This document shows, piece by piece, positions 11,840 through 25,150 of a stretch of DNA of 64,000 bases (position 1 is the stretch's first letter; each line of letters opens with the position of its first letter). The DNA lies in contig CAMQGK010000567.1 of NCBI GenBank assembly GCA_947000775.1, positions 23,032,001 to 23,096,000 on the forward strand. The letters run 5' to 3'. The notes beneath the pieces were generated by a model. It saw only the letters and a list, made by a program, of their open reading frames with translations. It was not told where the DNA came from and did not search any database. This DNA is from Pterois miles (Eukaryota > Chordata > Actinopteri > Perciformes > Scorpaenidae). Both the position numbers and the translations under genes were made by a program.

Positions 11840-12044
11840 TGATATTGATTGTTTTTTTGTTACCATTTGTTTTAGGTGGCTAAAATACATTTCGCTGCCA
11901 GTCTCGTCCACAGCAGTACATTGCTTTGCTCCCATGCAGGTACTTTTGTTTTTCCAAACTGTGGCATGCCAACCGTCATCTACTGTAGGTAATACACTGA
12001 CTATGGATCAGTACCTTATACAACCCCACTTCAAATCTCTTTAA
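11840..12044. mobile_element. truncated copy of foldback element G (right arm)
   Basis: Shares 'ggctaaaatacattt', 'gctgcc', 'tgccaac.gtcat', 'aatacactgactatggat' and 'aagtacct.atacaacccca' blocks with the right arm of the element at 16263-17075, and ends in the same CTTTAA. The left arm is absent. Confidence 0.75.
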
Positions 12045-12990
12045 TATGATCCAACTTGACTCAACTTGCTAATATTACTAATTTCGGTCACAAAACAGGG
12101 AAACAGACCAAAACCAGACTTTTTTGCATCACTTGATAACATTCAATATGTGATTTTCGGGACTTTGCAAAGTCCTCATGTTCAAGGGAAAAAAGGATTT
12201 TACTACACAACAAGTCAACACAAGAAATAAAGCAGATCAGCACACCTGTTTAGCATTATTGACGAAATATTGATTGCTTGTTTAGGCGTCACCATGAGAT
12301 TATTGCAGAGGAATGTCGGACAGATAAAGTAATGGGCCATAAATTCCTTTAAGTAGTAACAGTGTTGGTTAATTCGCAGTGTGTGATGAAACAGATCTAG
12401 GTGAAGCAGTGAAAGCAGGTTGTAATTTGGTCGCTGCAGTTTTCTGCTACCAGGAAATGGTGCGCAAAGAGGAGAAATGCAGACCCAGCGTGTTTCCCTC
12501 CATCTGTTCTAGCAGCTCTTTTGTCTCATGTGACATCAGATGAGATGCTCCAGTAAGTCTCAACTTGGGTGGATGTTCGGAGGCCTTAATCTTTGCTCTA
12601 ATCCACCTATTTTGTTTCGGTCCGCGGTTCAGATTCAAGGTGGAAAAGTGCCGAGACCGCAACGTTTTACCTCCTCAGTCTGTCTGGCCCGCAGCGCTTT
12701 ACCTGCTGAGCCCAGAGAATCACCAAGCCTGAAGGACCCTATCCCCAAACATGTCCCTGGCCTGCACAAAAGCCATCTGGGGTGCGGCTGAGAGCTTTAG
12801 CAACAAAATAACTCTTTCAGTCTGCACTCTGCATGGTTCTGACTGCAGGGCGCGGAGGTCGCCAAGACCAAGACTCTTACTGGACTTCCTCCTCCTCCTT
12901 CTCCTCCACCCTGCTAATCCTGGCCTACATGACTGACTCCAACTGAAAGCCCCACACGCCAGAGGTGGGAGCCAAAAGCACTGAGATTTG
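12045..12990. other. noncoding, no gene recognised
   Basis: A CT-rich stretch (cctcctcctccttctcctcc, near 12886-12906) explains the local low-complexity reading frames. Nothing else recognised. Confidence 0.55.
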
Positions 12991-13016
12991 AAAAAAAAAA
13001 AAAAAAAAAAAAAAAA
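12991..13016 (+). repeat. poly(A) tract, 26 nt
   Basis: Pure A run; no target duplication identified. Confidence 0.95.
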
Positions 13017-14460
13017 GACCACCTGCTCATCAAACTAAATTGCACTCACTGAAGGCAACAGAGAGAATGAAAAGGAGGGAAAAAAATGAGTAAGAATAAA
13101 AAGAAAGACAAGTCACTGCTCTCCCTCTGTGATCTTGGCAGACAAAAGAACAAATTGCATTTCTGCGTCACAGCACCCGAGGGTCAGAATCGGCATAGGG
13201 TCCCTCTCAGCGGCGTCTGTGTGCGAGCATGTTGATAACGGTTCCATCAGTTCCCACAAGAGAGCCAGAGAGGTGTGCAGGCCTTTCATCTTGCCTTCTT
13301 TTGTATTCCGCTACACTCTGTTGTCTCGCTCTTCTATTGGGGTGGAATTGACTGTTATTATTCCAAACAGCATTATCTTTATTAATGCCACAGGTCTCAG
13401 GACTGTGCACTCCCCGGGAGCCGGGTCTGGACGGAGCTACAACCAATCTCCCTAGATAAAAGCTCAGTGGAGAGCTGTATGCAAGCCAGACAGCTCCAAC
13501 GGGCCTTCATCCTCCCTCCTCGTTCTCGGAGAGTGAGCTATAGGCCCTACAAAGACTAAGATATGGCTTTAATCTTAGCACTTTCAGTCAGACAGAACCA
13601 TTTGAACTGAGAGCAGCTCTCTGGAGGGCTATCAGAAGCCACCAGCCACAACAAACAAATTGTATTAATAGTAAATACATTCCATGATATACAATATGAA
13701 AGTTGCAAAAACAGAAATATATCCATAATGAAAAAGTTTTGAAAAGCTGGATAACGAGGGAAACGGCAGTCATGAAACTTTATCTTCTGGTGCTACAGTT
13801 TATGAGTGTGGCTTGTATTGTTGGTGGCTCATATTTGCACTCAGAGCTGAAAGCGTTTCCCGAAGTCAGCCACGCATGACAAGTTATTTTAAAGGTGGTG
13901 TGGAGAGCTGACGTGTGGCCAGGCCGGGCCGGGGCAGCGGCTGGGGTCTCGGCTTAGTGCCTCGAGCCCCTTCGCTCCAGTGGTCACACAGCATCAGCTC
14001 CCGGCCTGAGTCCGGACACTGATTTATGGGACAGGGGGATTACCATCAAACCAGCCGTGAGGACCACCCAGATGGTGGCACAGGACGACGGCCGCCCGCA
14101 CAAACACACACAGGCACACATGCACGCAAATACAAATATACTTAAACATTCCCAAAAGCACTTACATGTACTTTTTTTCACATAGATACCCGCCACAAAC
14201 TTAAACAAATAGTGAAAGCAAACAAAAACCTTACTATATAAGATGTTACATATCAAAACTTTCTGGAAATCAGCAAGCACGAGAAGCTGCACATGCCATT
14301 CGTAATGACTCTGTTAACCACTCAAGTGCAGTGGGAGGGATTAGCTCGCCGAGGCGTCCTCATTACCACAAAGCGAGGGAGCCAACTTCGCTCATCAGGG
14401 TTCATATGTATCTACAGGATGTGCCTGGTTAGAAGTAATTCCTCTCAATCACGTCATGCC
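13017..14460. other. noncoding; GC-rich patch at 13,915-14,100
   Basis: No gene recognised. A patch rich in G and C (ggccgggccggggcagcggc, then gacggccgcccgc) stands out at 13915-14100 but lacks an open frame bounded by splice sites. Confidence 0.5.
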
Positions 14461-14477
14461 TTTTTTTTTTTTTTTTT
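14461..14477 (-). repeat. poly(T) tract, 17 nt
   Basis: Pure T run. Confidence 0.95.
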
Positions 14478-15473
14478 CTCTCACTTCAGTTTGCATAATG
14501 CATAATTGAAGAGTGACGACTTTGTGTGTAATTTTCTATCTCAACTGACTGGGGTCCAAAACAAGAACATTCCATGTAGTTACAGATGGAGAGAAGAAGC
14601 CAGGCTCAAACTCTGGCTTTCATCAAAAACTTTTTTGTAAATTCTCTGTAATTAGTGACATTCAATTTGATCACGATGTTTAATAATTTACTCTATGCAG
14701 ATCTGGACTCCAAATGCATTTACCATCCTTAATACTTTTCCACCAAGTCACATTTTCATCCTAGAACAAATACACAGAGCGAGAAAGAGGAAAAAAAAAA
14801 GGAAGAAAAGCACATATTTCTCACTTGCCAGGGCACAGCACAGCTCAACCTCAAGGCACCGGTTGGATGAGCTGAACAATAAGAGTCAATGACAAATCGG
14901 ACGTGGTGCATTCCTTGGGCAAACATTCACCTCAAAGGGAGACAGGAAAGCAAACACTCACCTGCCCTGAGCTAATAACTCATATGGAGGCAAACACAAA
15001 CACACACACTTGTACACACTTGAGCTTGTCGATACATTGAGACAATGATGGGAATTAAAGTGCTCAAAACTGTAACGTTCACGTAAAGATAGGACTAAAT
15101 GTACCACCTTTCATTATAAAATCACAATAGCAGAGGAATGCAGGAGTTCTGTGTCTCTTTGTGCTGTATTACTGTGCTATAAGCCTGGAAATAGAAAAAT
15201 ATAACATATACGATAGGGCCACTCTGTTTAGGGTTTCACTTAATCACTGCAGAAAATAAACAGAAATTGAATTATTTTAACTAAGGCCATCACAATGGCT
15301 GCAGGAGGAGGATTTAAGCGGATTACACAGAATGTATTTTATAATAAGATGCACATTATAAATCACGTCTGCACATAACCTCCTCAAAATGTGTGCATTT
15401 CTGTGTTTAACAACATCCGCATGCTTGTGTGTCAGGAAATCATTGATTTTCCCCTTAAGGCCTTCATTCCCAG
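14478..15473. other. noncoding, no gene recognised
   Basis: No coding, RNA or transposon features. Short A-rich frames near 14780-14810 are low complexity. Confidence 0.55.
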
Positions 15474-15577
15474 CAGAGCAGAGCTCCAGTGACAGCTTGA
15501 CTCAGTGGGATGCACCCTCGACACTTCCTGACCATGTGACTCCATCCAGCTGTCTTTTGATTGGACACTCAGAGGCG
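15474..15577 (+). CDS. candidate internal exon, unknown protein
   Basis: The acceptor (ttttccccttaaggccttcattcccag) and donor (AGAGGCG|GTGAGTATGG) are both close to consensus and bound 104 nt. Two frames hit stops. The third is open across the whole exon and reads E-Q-S-S-S-D-S-L-T-Q-W-D-A-P-S-T-L-P-D-H, then V-T-P-S-S-C-L-L-I-G-H-S-E-A. The Ser/Thr/Pro-rich composition suggests a linker, if translated. No family recognised. The G-rich island starts immediately after the donor, as often seen downstream of real 5' splice sites. It lies on the opposite strand to the promoter candidate at 58.6 kb, so both cannot belong to one gene. Confidence 0.28.
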
Positions 15578-15935
15578 GTGAGTATGGGGGGGAAGGAGGG
15601 TGGCGGGGGAGCCGGTTGGCAGCGGACTCATGAGAGAAAACAAATTCCTGCCCCATCGCCATGGAGATGAGTCAACAGCAGGTCGGGGGGGCCGGGGGTT
15701 GTGGGGCACAGGCTGACCTGCTGTAGTTAACAATTCATCCCCGTATCCGGCTCCCAAATGATTGGGCAAACATGGAGTGCTGCGGAGTCAAAAGGGCCCC
15801 GAGGGGCTGAGAGAGGGGGCATCACCCTGGGGTGACATGCTGACAAGCACACACTGGTTGGTAGAGGGTGGACCAGCTGAATGAGGGAGTAAAGGATAGG
15901 GGGCACCAGTAGGGAATGAGGGGGGGGCTGATGGG
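15578..15935 (+). other. G-rich island with G-quadruplex motifs
   Basis: G runs occur at 15586-15592, 15598-15600 and 15605-15609, then 15685-15691, 15694-15698 and 15703-15706, and a further G8 at 15920-15927. The first two clusters each offer four runs of at least three G with short loops, because the seven-base runs can be split. No coding frame is supported here. Confidence 0.6.
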
Positions 15936-16200
15936 CTTAGTATATTGAGTACCGCATGCTACAGCACAGTCACAAAACAGAAGCTTTAAACTCAGTGTAA
16001 TTAAATGATCTGTGTTAAAATGCCATTTTCAGGATGAGACCAAGTAAAGTAAGTTAAGTAAACCACAACAAATACCTTCAGGTAAAGTATGCCTGAATTA
16101 TTCACGTTAAGCTCAATAATGAACATTTGGCTGCAGGCTGTTTAGCCAACAGTTGAAGCAGGAGTTGCATTGGTAAAGGCAAAGTAAAATGCTACTGGTC

Positions 16201-16223
16201 AAAAAAAAAAAAAAAAAAAAAAA
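16201..16223 (+). repeat. poly(A) tract, 23 nt
   Basis: Pure A run ending 39 nt before foldback element G. Confidence 0.95.
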
Positions 16224-16262
16224 GGATATAACATCACCTTATGACAACTAAGCTTGCCCAAC

Positions 16263-17075
16263 AAAGGGAGAGTTTGGGTGTTTTGAAGAGGGGTTGTATG
16301 AGACACTTTCCCATAGTCAGTGTGTTACCTACAGTGGATGATGGTCAGCAAGCTCCCAGTTTGGAGAGGCAGACAGGAGTTAATGCTGGTAGCAAAACAT
16401 ATTTTATCTACCTAAAAGAAAGGCCCACCTAAAAAAAGCCATTATCAGTTTAAGTATACGCTACATTTAGAATATTTTACCACTTCACCTCTCTTGAAGC
16501 TGTTGTACAAATCTATGCTTTTACCGAAGCCACCAGACTCCATTGAAAAAAACAGTAATTTTATCTCGCAAAACACAGGAGTTGCGGGTCTACCGCTGCC
16601 TTGATTGATTAGTTTGCTTGTGCTATTGTGTGGTTTTGGTGAATCCGAACTAACCAAAGTCACAGAATAACACAAAAAAGACCAGTGGTAGACCAGCAAC
16701 TCCGTCTTCTGCAAAGTAAAATTATTATTTTTTTTTCCAAGGGAGTCTGGTTGCGAGAGATAACAGCTTTGTTTCCTAGTCATAAACATAAACTGTACAG
16801 CTGTCTCACAGTAAGGTACATTGGTAAAAATAATCTAAATATAGTGTACACTATAACATATATTGATTTTCCTTTTTTTTTGGTGGGCCTTTCTTTTAGG
16901 CGGCTAAAATACATTTTGCTGCCGAGGGAGCACAGCAGGATGTTGCATTGCTACCATACTCCTGTCTGCTTCTCCAAACTGAGGGCGTGCCAACTGTCAT
17001 CCACTGTAGATAATACACTGACTATGGATAAGTACCTCATACAACCCCACTGCAAAACACACAAACTATCCCTTT
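16263..17075. mobile_element. foldback DNA element G, full-length (813 bp)
   Basis: The left end AAAGGGAGAGTTTGGGTGTT pairs with the right end, which read inward on the other strand is AAAGGGATAGTTTGTGTGTT. Pairing continues through 'ggggttgtatgag', 'catagtcagtgt.tta.ctacagt', 'gtttggagaggcagacaggagt', 'aggcccacc', the 'gtatac.cta.atttaga' region, 'ccagactcc' and 'gttg.gggtctacc'. Almost the entire element is one palindrome with roughly 85 nt of unpaired centre near 16600-16685. It encodes nothing recognisable. A truncated relative is at 11840-12044. Confidence 0.85.
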
Positions 17076-17233
17076 AAGGCCACGGACACAGCAGCATAGC
17101 TAAGAGAGAACTTGAACAGCAGCACACTGAGACTATTTGCAGCCTTTAGAAACATATATACTCACCATAAGATCCCTGGGAAGCAATTAAAGGTTGACAT
17201 CTCAATCCAAGAATTTGGATTCCTTCACTGTGG

Positions 17234-17258
17234 AAAAAAAAAAAAAAAAAAAAAAAAA
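17234..17258 (+). repeat. poly(A) tract, 25 nt
   Basis: Pure A run. Confidence 0.95.
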
Positions 17259-19264
17259 TCAAAAGAGGACAAACGTCACTTCACACACCAACTACAGCAT
17301 ATAGTATTGCACTGCTATATCTGGTTAACTCTTCACTCTCCATTTGTGCAGCTGGGTTCATTTAGGTAAAACAGTGTTAGAGCATGTAATATGAGGTAGG
17401 AATGGAAAACGGTTCAAACCCACAGGACCAGGTTCCAAAACGCCGGCCACTTTACAGTGGAGCAGAGCGCCGCTCAACAATAACGGGTCAGAGACAGAAA
17501 TAACAGAAGGGCGACGGGCGGATCTCATCAATGTCACATCATACAGAAGGCTTCAATAGTGTACTTATAATAGGCTAGACTTTACGTAGTGTAAGGTTCT
17601 GTCTCAGTCAGCAGAAGCCGTGCAACTTTATGCACTGTCACGGCTTGGTTTGCTCCCCAAACCAAATCCCATTATCCAATTGGCCATCTCACTTTGAAGG
17701 GTTGAAATGCCACCATTACAACAGACCTTTCACTGGGCAGCGGTGCAAGGAGGGTGTGTGAGCAGCGAGGACCTGTTACTGGTTCTCCACTGCTACTCAC
17801 GTCAGAGCTCAGGATTTCATAAACACTGCTGAAGCATGTCCTTCCTTTAGCGGGAATTAGGATCCCCTCTATAATAATCCACCCAACAAATCGTATAAAT
17901 GAAAAACAGGACTGCATCATTTATAGTGTCAGGGGAAAAAAAAAAAAAGAGAGGGGAGAGAAAGGAAGAAAAACAGGGAGGAAAAAAGTAAGATTATGAT
18001 AAAAATAGCAGATGTTGAGAGTCACTTCTCGAAAGGTGTGTCATTCAGGGAGTTTGGGACGAACGTTTGGCCGCGGCTGAGCTCTAAATTTAGCGTATTT
18101 ACTAAAATAAAAAGTGAGTTCAGTGAGTCGCTGGCACTTGAGCTGTCTCCTCCCCATTTATGACCTCAGTGGTGCAGCCGGCGTCACTCATGACGAAATA
18201 CAAACCATATAAAACAACAAAAAAAGACCTCCTCAAATACTCTGAGTACATAAGGACACAACCGCAGTTTAATGTTCCCCGTAAATGATCTTAGTATCCA
18301 AGTCCAGATCAACAGAAAAATATGGTTTTGCACGCTCTAAATTTAGAACAGTTTGAGCATGGATTACCTTTTACAGCTTTTAACAGAACACACTCTGTAG
18401 TTGGATTTAAGCTTGCCTGAATGTGTACTTGACTAAAGGGAATAGAGGATGTATGACACATGTAGGAAGCTACTGTGCTCGTTTATCCATACATGTCGGG
18501 GATGAGCCTGTGTGTGGCGGGCCGGGGAGGATGCCCCTGGGCCAGGCTGAGGAGTAAGTGAAGCAGAATTCACATCTAAGCTCCAAAGCATGCGAGCATC
18601 GGGCCTGTAACTAAAACACAAGCGTAAACACGGGTGATGTCAAGGATTACACCCTTGCAATAGCGCCGCAGGAAACCACAGACAGCGCAGGTGTAACCAT
18701 CGCCGCGGACACATTCTTCCCCATCTCCGCTCTGCCGGTGGAGGTCTGACTGGCTGCTCATCATTGTTGGCTGTGTGAAACTTGTGTAAACATCTGCAGG
18801 CGTTTGTGTGTCAGTGTGGAGTGGGAGGTGAGGAGGACACACAACCACACACACACACAGAGGGATTACAATGGCCTAATGTCATGTTGAAGAAGCCTTG
18901 CAGCACATTACCACACACTCTTTCAGAGACTGTAAAATCTGTCCTTCCAGGAACTGTTTTATTCATTATATTTCATATGTTTCCCTTGAGAGTTGAATCT
19001 GATCCGATACATCTGATAATAGCAACAAGTCAAAGAGCTGCAGAGATATAGGATGGTTTCTAGAGAGTAAAAATCTGATTTTGCCAGAGCAGCAGGGATG
19101 AAGGGGGAGGAAAGCGCATTTCCTCAGTGAACAGCACCCTCTAGAGCAACACCCTTCATTCAGTCCTGCACTCTTATTGTTTCTCTTCATGAATGGCAGG
19201 AAAGTATGTTCATATGACAGATTCATGCCCCAAAATCCTGTCAATTATTAAAATGAGAAAAATC
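17259..19264. other. noncoding, no gene recognised
   Basis: Contains a 13 nt A run at 17936-17948 and short frames without support. No repeat family recognised. Confidence 0.55.
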
Positions 19265-19500
19265 AGACAAGCCCACAGGCTTATGGCTCTGTAAAAGCAG
19301 GTTGCCTTGTCCTCCGGCTCATTTCTGAACCACACATGTACGATTACAGAGGTGAGGTCGAGCCACTCATTTTCCCCGGTGCGAGTTGATAATGAGGCAG
19401 GTCGTTATTAAGATGTTTGCTTTAATCGTGTGCAGGGGTTATTCGGGGCGGTTTACAGTACACAAGAGAGATTAAAGCAGGCCACGCTTGACGGAAAGAG
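19265..19500. promoter_or_regulatory. weak candidate conserved noncoding element
   Basis: Complex non-repetitive sequence with TAAT/ATTA-type motifs (gataatgag, cgttattaag, ctttaatcg) and no coding frame. Called only on composition. Confidence 0.2.
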
Positions 19501-21479
19501 CCGAGGAGGCCGACGATAAGCCAGCTACCCACAACTGTGAAGCGCCGCTGAGAAATATGAGCGCACAGTAGGACATGAAACCCAGCAAGACAAACCTCTC
19601 CCTCTTTCTCTCTCTGTTCGCCTCAAATCATGTTACACAGCCACAAAGGAATGCCTTGTGTATCGAAGACAGATTTAAAACAAGCGGAAAGGAAAAGAAC
19701 AACAAAGAGAGGATCGCAGAGGCATCTGTAGAAGCCGTAGGTGTTGTTTCCGTTTGTATGGCAGCGCCGTAGAGGCACACTGCACAGCGACACACAAGTC
19801 CAGACACATAATGCACCTAACTACTTCACACATGCTTACATAAACTAAATCACACTGTTGCATGCACCAACCAGGGAGCACTACGCATTTCCTCTACGTT
19901 TTTCCATGCCATTAATAAAAATAGACATTGTACTGTTTCAATACGTTTTGTTGGAATTTAGGGAGCACTTGGAAAGCCATCATTTTATGAGCTTTTAAAC
20001 TTTCCCACAGAATTCCCACCATTTTTTTCCATGCTTTTGACCCAAACACATTAAAGTAGCACTCAATTAGGATGCCTGAAATGTGGCATGCTACTTAAAC
20101 ATGACATACAGCACCCACCACCCATGTTTATGAGACCCAAGCTGCATTAAAAACAAAGCTATTTCCCAATGGAAAGTTATTAAATACGACTGAAAGAGGC
20201 TCCTATTTTTTAGTATTTTGAAAAAGCCAAGAGTGAGCTGAACTGTGCCAGCAAAATCAGGTGGATCCACACTTCTATCAAAGGCTAAAGCATTAAAAGA
20301 CAGAATAGGTCTACGTCAACATTATGCATGTCTTTGTTGCTTTATTTTACTCAGCTGCACAACTAATAACCACAAAAACCTGAGATTAAACCTCTCACAC
20401 ATCCTTCTGCACAGCACAGTTTGACTGCATTGGTAAAAGGTGTGTGTGTGTTTGTGTATCAAGTTAGCAGAAGGTCAGAGTGGTGAGGTATTAGAGCACT
20501 GTTTGCTCTCTTCCATGTACTCTTGGGGACCAGCCCGTTTGAGAGTTTGAACAGTGACGTGTGAAACCCGTAAAAACAGGACATAGCACCGCTCTGTTTG
20601 CTTAAGAACACCCAAAGAATGGGCCGCCATCACAAAACAAATCCCTCGGCAGCCTGCATTCCTCCTGTCCATCAAACCCTACCTGTTGAACAAGATATGA
20701 CACAGAGCGGAAAAAGGTAGTTACAAGAAGATCTGCTTCACGGTGGGATGACTTGCAGTTTGTTCAAAAGTTGTCAGCTCTCTGACCTTCATATCTGACC
20801 TGGGGAACGAGGCATGCATCCACAAGTTTGGGTTTTCTCTTTCCTTCTCGCCTCTGAGTGTGAATACAATGCGAATATCATCAATATTTACATTTTACTT
20901 ATTATATTTCATTTTATATATATTGTTGGACAGAATTCAGGGAGGGATTGATGAAGTTACTTTCAGCTATTACATTATGATCCTGATAAAATTATATCAT
21001 ATAATTATATAAAACCACATAATTACTGTTGGACTTAATTACCCTTTGGTGTTAAATACTTTCACAATGACCTTACGACATTGCAAATCACATCTTGACT
21101 GCACCGTATGACGTTTTGAAAACAGCATAGTGCACAGCATGTACATGACGGCTACTTAAGTCATTTGTACGAATACAGTGACAGCACAGATACGTCATTC
21201 AGAACAAAAGATTCATATTGTTGGTTGAAAGACGCATTTTAATTATATTTTGTTCTCACTAGACTGGCTGTCTGAATCCGGTCCAAACCTTCCTGCCACA
21301 ACAGATCAACAGGCCTACAGACAAGATGGGGCAAAATTTACACGACAAAATCTGGAAACTGAAAAGCTTGCACTGCTTGCAATAACTAAAACTGAGCTAC
21401 ACATATAAAATTAACCAGCATCTGTTTTTTTTATAATGGATTAATTTAGTTACATGAACTTTGCACTGTTAATCAGATG
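19501..21479. other. noncoding, AT-rich, no gene recognised
   Basis: A short GT run occurs near 20441. The rest is unremarkable AT-rich sequence. Confidence 0.55.
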
Positions 21480-21710
21480 GTGCCATCTTGAGCTCAGGGA
21501 AATTGAATATTTTTCACTATCTTTTGACATTTTGTAGAAAAATAAAAGATTTGGACAGTAATTAGCAATTATTTTCACTATTGTGAAATATGTGTTTTTT
21601 CTTATTCTTATGGAAGCTTATTCTTACAAAGGAAATTGATTAATCATCTATAAAACATGAGAAAACTGTGAAAATGTCCATTATAATTTCCAGAAAGTTT
21701 CAAAAGTCTT
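21480..21710. mobile_element. decayed dispersed repeat K, copy 2 (inverted halves)
   Basis: 'catcttgagctcagg.aaatt', 'tttttcactatcttttgac' and 'attttgtagaaaaata' match the family seen at 50500-50745. A second, reverse-oriented half follows at about 21625-21710 (gattaatcatctataaaac, aatgtccattataatttcc). Confidence 0.45.
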
Positions 21711-24700
21711 GTTACGTATGATCAACAGTATTGATCATCAAAAATACCTCTATATCATACAGTATTTGTTCAAAGTTACTGACTGCACCTTTAATCTATC
21801 ATTTGAATACCTGCCAATTACTTGATCATAAAATTACTTACTGTAGCCCTGATTTATACTTTCGATACACAACTGTCATGATAATCACAATGCTGAGTGG
21901 TGTCATGACAGATGTTTTGCCCTAAATTGTATCCTACATTTTGAAGCACCAAGGGCGACAGACAGCTTAATAACACTGCCTTCTGTCCAGCATCTGTTAT
22001 AGGAAACATTTTAATGATGTTTTCAGCAGAGATGCCCAACTTGCTCTTATGTAACATGTGATTGAGTCCGATAGTAAAGCTGGAGTGACACTGGGTGGAA
22101 ATCCATCAACTGGAACATATGAAAAGGGAGAGAGGCACCATGAGATTCCAGCCCTCTCCCTTCCCGGGCATCATCCTCGTATCAGAGGATCCACTGGGAG
22201 AACTGGATGTGATTTGTATGTGTGTTTTTGAAGAGGGGTGCTCATAAACAGCCATGAAAGGGGCCCCTCTATTCAGCCCGCCAGCAAAGATGTGCTTCAT
22301 TGGGCCGGCCTTTTGTTTTCCCCTGTTCACAAAACCTTAAAAAAAAAGGGGGTTGATTCTCTCGATGTGTGCAGGCCCAAATGATGCCATTAGATTGGTG
22401 CCCACTTTGGATGACAAAAAGGCTTCAGTAGCGCTTGAAGTGATTTAAAAGATGCAGGAGAGAGCTGCCTGCAAATCCTGTTTGGGGATAACACCAGAGG
22501 AGAATGGGGAGGCAAAATGCCAAGCTAGTGATCATTCTATAGTATGCAAAATTGCTCTCAACTCCATGAGTGCCGTGGATGCTTAAAACAAAAGACGTGG
22601 AGCATTCCTTTGTCACGTGATGAGGGTCAATGTGCTGCGGTGGTGCGTGGGGTCAGGAAGTTCACCAAACTTCCCACGCTGCCTCGCACCATAAGATCAT
22701 GGTTAAAGCCTCTTCATTTATTGGCAGGGGGACTTCTGTTTCCAACAAGGGCCAACGTCCAAGTGTCCACACAGGGATGAGCCATCAAAAACAAATACAG
22801 CTTCCTCATCAGCATGACAAGGCTAACACGCAGATTACACACTCGAGATGAAAGACAAAGATGTTTTTCACATGTAATTTCACAAGAAATTGTGTCAGGT
22901 ATGTTAATGATGTCACAGCGATACAATGACTAAAGAGTACAGGTATGTCGTCTACTGATACTGTAACACTGTACGGCAAAAAGACAAAGCTTGTGCACCT
23001 TTCGAACAGCCTTGAACTATTCCAGTTCAAGTGAGCAGGCGATAATGTGACAATGACGCCTTGTCAGCCAATGGCATTGTGCAGGGCATGTCATCACGGT
23101 GCCCGCTCGCCGACAGCAACCTAATAGGCATGAGAACCTCACAGTGTCAACAAAGGGGACAGTGCCAAACAAAACCACTTGTTGTGAGCGAGAGGGCTCC
23201 TGAACAGGCCAGGTCCGGTTCCACTCCGCTCAGCCTTCACATCATGTCTCCTTGACATCTCAGCTAGAACATTTCACGTTTGTTTTTCTTTCACGAATCC
23301 TGTGCTATTTTCGGCAGCCACCCATGCTTACACTCAGGTGACCTTTTCAGCATTTTAATTCTTTAGCTAGGATGTCTTTGTTTATATAGACTTAAGTTTA
23401 TTGTTGCTGTGATAAGACCATAATAACATTTATGAATAATAAGCAGGTAGGTAAAAGTTATAAATATTATGAACTATTATATTAGTGAGTTTATGGTTAT
23501 TGATATGTAATTAATCCTGTAATTACTTGCGGTTTTCCACAGGGCGTGAAAAAAAGCAATCATGTTTATCTTGGAGAGGGCTTCTTGTACTAGTAACAGA
23601 TTTGAATGTACTTTCAAAAGCGTCACCACATTCATATCTGTTCCCAGATCATTAGAAATCATTATACCTACACATCAGGTGAGCTAAGAGTGAGTTGGTT
23701 GGAGAAATTCAGTGACTCAAATGGGCTCCAAATTGATGCCCCTACCAGCTGTCTGGCCTGCCAAGAAATATCACCTCTGATTGCATATGACAGTGCAGTC
23801 AAATGCCCTAAATACATCACTTAGTGCTTGTTAGCAACACAGTTTGAGAAGGTGGAGATTAAGTTTCTGTTGTAGACTGTAGTCACCTCTGGGACATATG
23901 GACAGTAACTTAATGTGGACACACTGTTGTCTTCTGGACAAGCATGCATATGTACAGTATCTGCTTATTCTCATGGTTTGTCCCCCACTCAAGAAAGGAT
24001 ATAAAACAAAGCAGCATTTCAATTCCACTACTAGTAACTAACCAATGCTTAGCCCTGCAAGGAAGCTTAAACATTGAGCAGAAATGTTGCAAAGAAAAAT
24101 CTGAACACGACACTAATGTAACTGCTCCTCACCAGCATTATTCACCACATTTCCATAGACTGTATGAGATAATAAAAAGACAACAACTAGCTACTTATCA
24201 AAATCTACATTCATGAGAACGATATGATATTTTATCCTTCCAAAATGCAACCACACTCAGCAGAATGCAACACTTGCTCCTTGCTTGGACTGAACACATC
24301 TGGTATTTTTATCAAATCAAATAATCTGCTTCAGTGTATATTTGTTAGCCTTTCAAAAAAAAAAAAAAAACATTTGCACTGTGGTCAAAAAACTGTTTGT
24401 TCACACATATTAATGACATGTTATGTTAATTAAAGTCAGCTGATTTATTTTAAAAAGTCTAACTCATTTAATACACTGAGTCACTTTATGGAAATTGAGC
24501 ATTTTGAGGATTTGTAATTTTTTAGGGTAATGATTTCAGCTTTTCTTAGATACAAGTAGGGGGGCTGATAGGAAAATAAGCTCAGTACCACTGCTGTACA
24601 ATATGCATGTTTTTTTTTTTATTAGAATAAACATTATTTATGTTACGTCAAAAAAAAATCATATCAATGACATAATGAAATGAACCTCTGTTATTCTAAT

Positions 24701-25150
24701 TCACGTCTATCAAATTCAGCACTTTAGGCAGATGACCTTTTATTTTTATTTATTTATCATGCAGATTACCATATAATTTATGTTTGTGTATTCAGCCTAC
24801 TACATCAATACAAAGAAAGTACAGTGCAGCTGCTGGGCTACAGTCAAGAGAGTCTGTGGGATTTCAAAGAGAGCAGCTTGCTCTGTTCCACAAAGGTTGC
24901 AAAATGTAGATAAATATATCTATTCAGTGCCTTTTTATTGGGCATCAGACAGCTGCATAGATTAAAATGAAGGTGCATCTGTTGCGTGGGATGTGCAAGT
25001 GAAAAAACATGTCTGATACACTTGCAGTCTAGACGGGGGTTAGACAATTGTGGTTTGCATTCATTCAACCAGGCACTACAGTAGTGGTCGTTGTAGACAC
25101 ACCTGGCGGAGATCTGTACTGTGCTCTGTGTGCACTTTTCTAGTAGTGTT
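21711..25150. other. noncoding, no gene recognised
   Basis: About 3.4 kb of unique sequence with a 16 nt A run at 24355-24370. Short frames lack support. The part at 22430-22580 is non-repetitive and could be conserved, but this was not testable. Confidence 0.5.

Noticed and set aside
17166..17227. Minus-strand splice-site pair (CACAG ... TATG|GTGAGT) enclosing 62 nt
   Set aside because: The acceptor's pyrimidine tract is simply the poly(A) homopolymer read in reverse; only one 20-codon frame is open.
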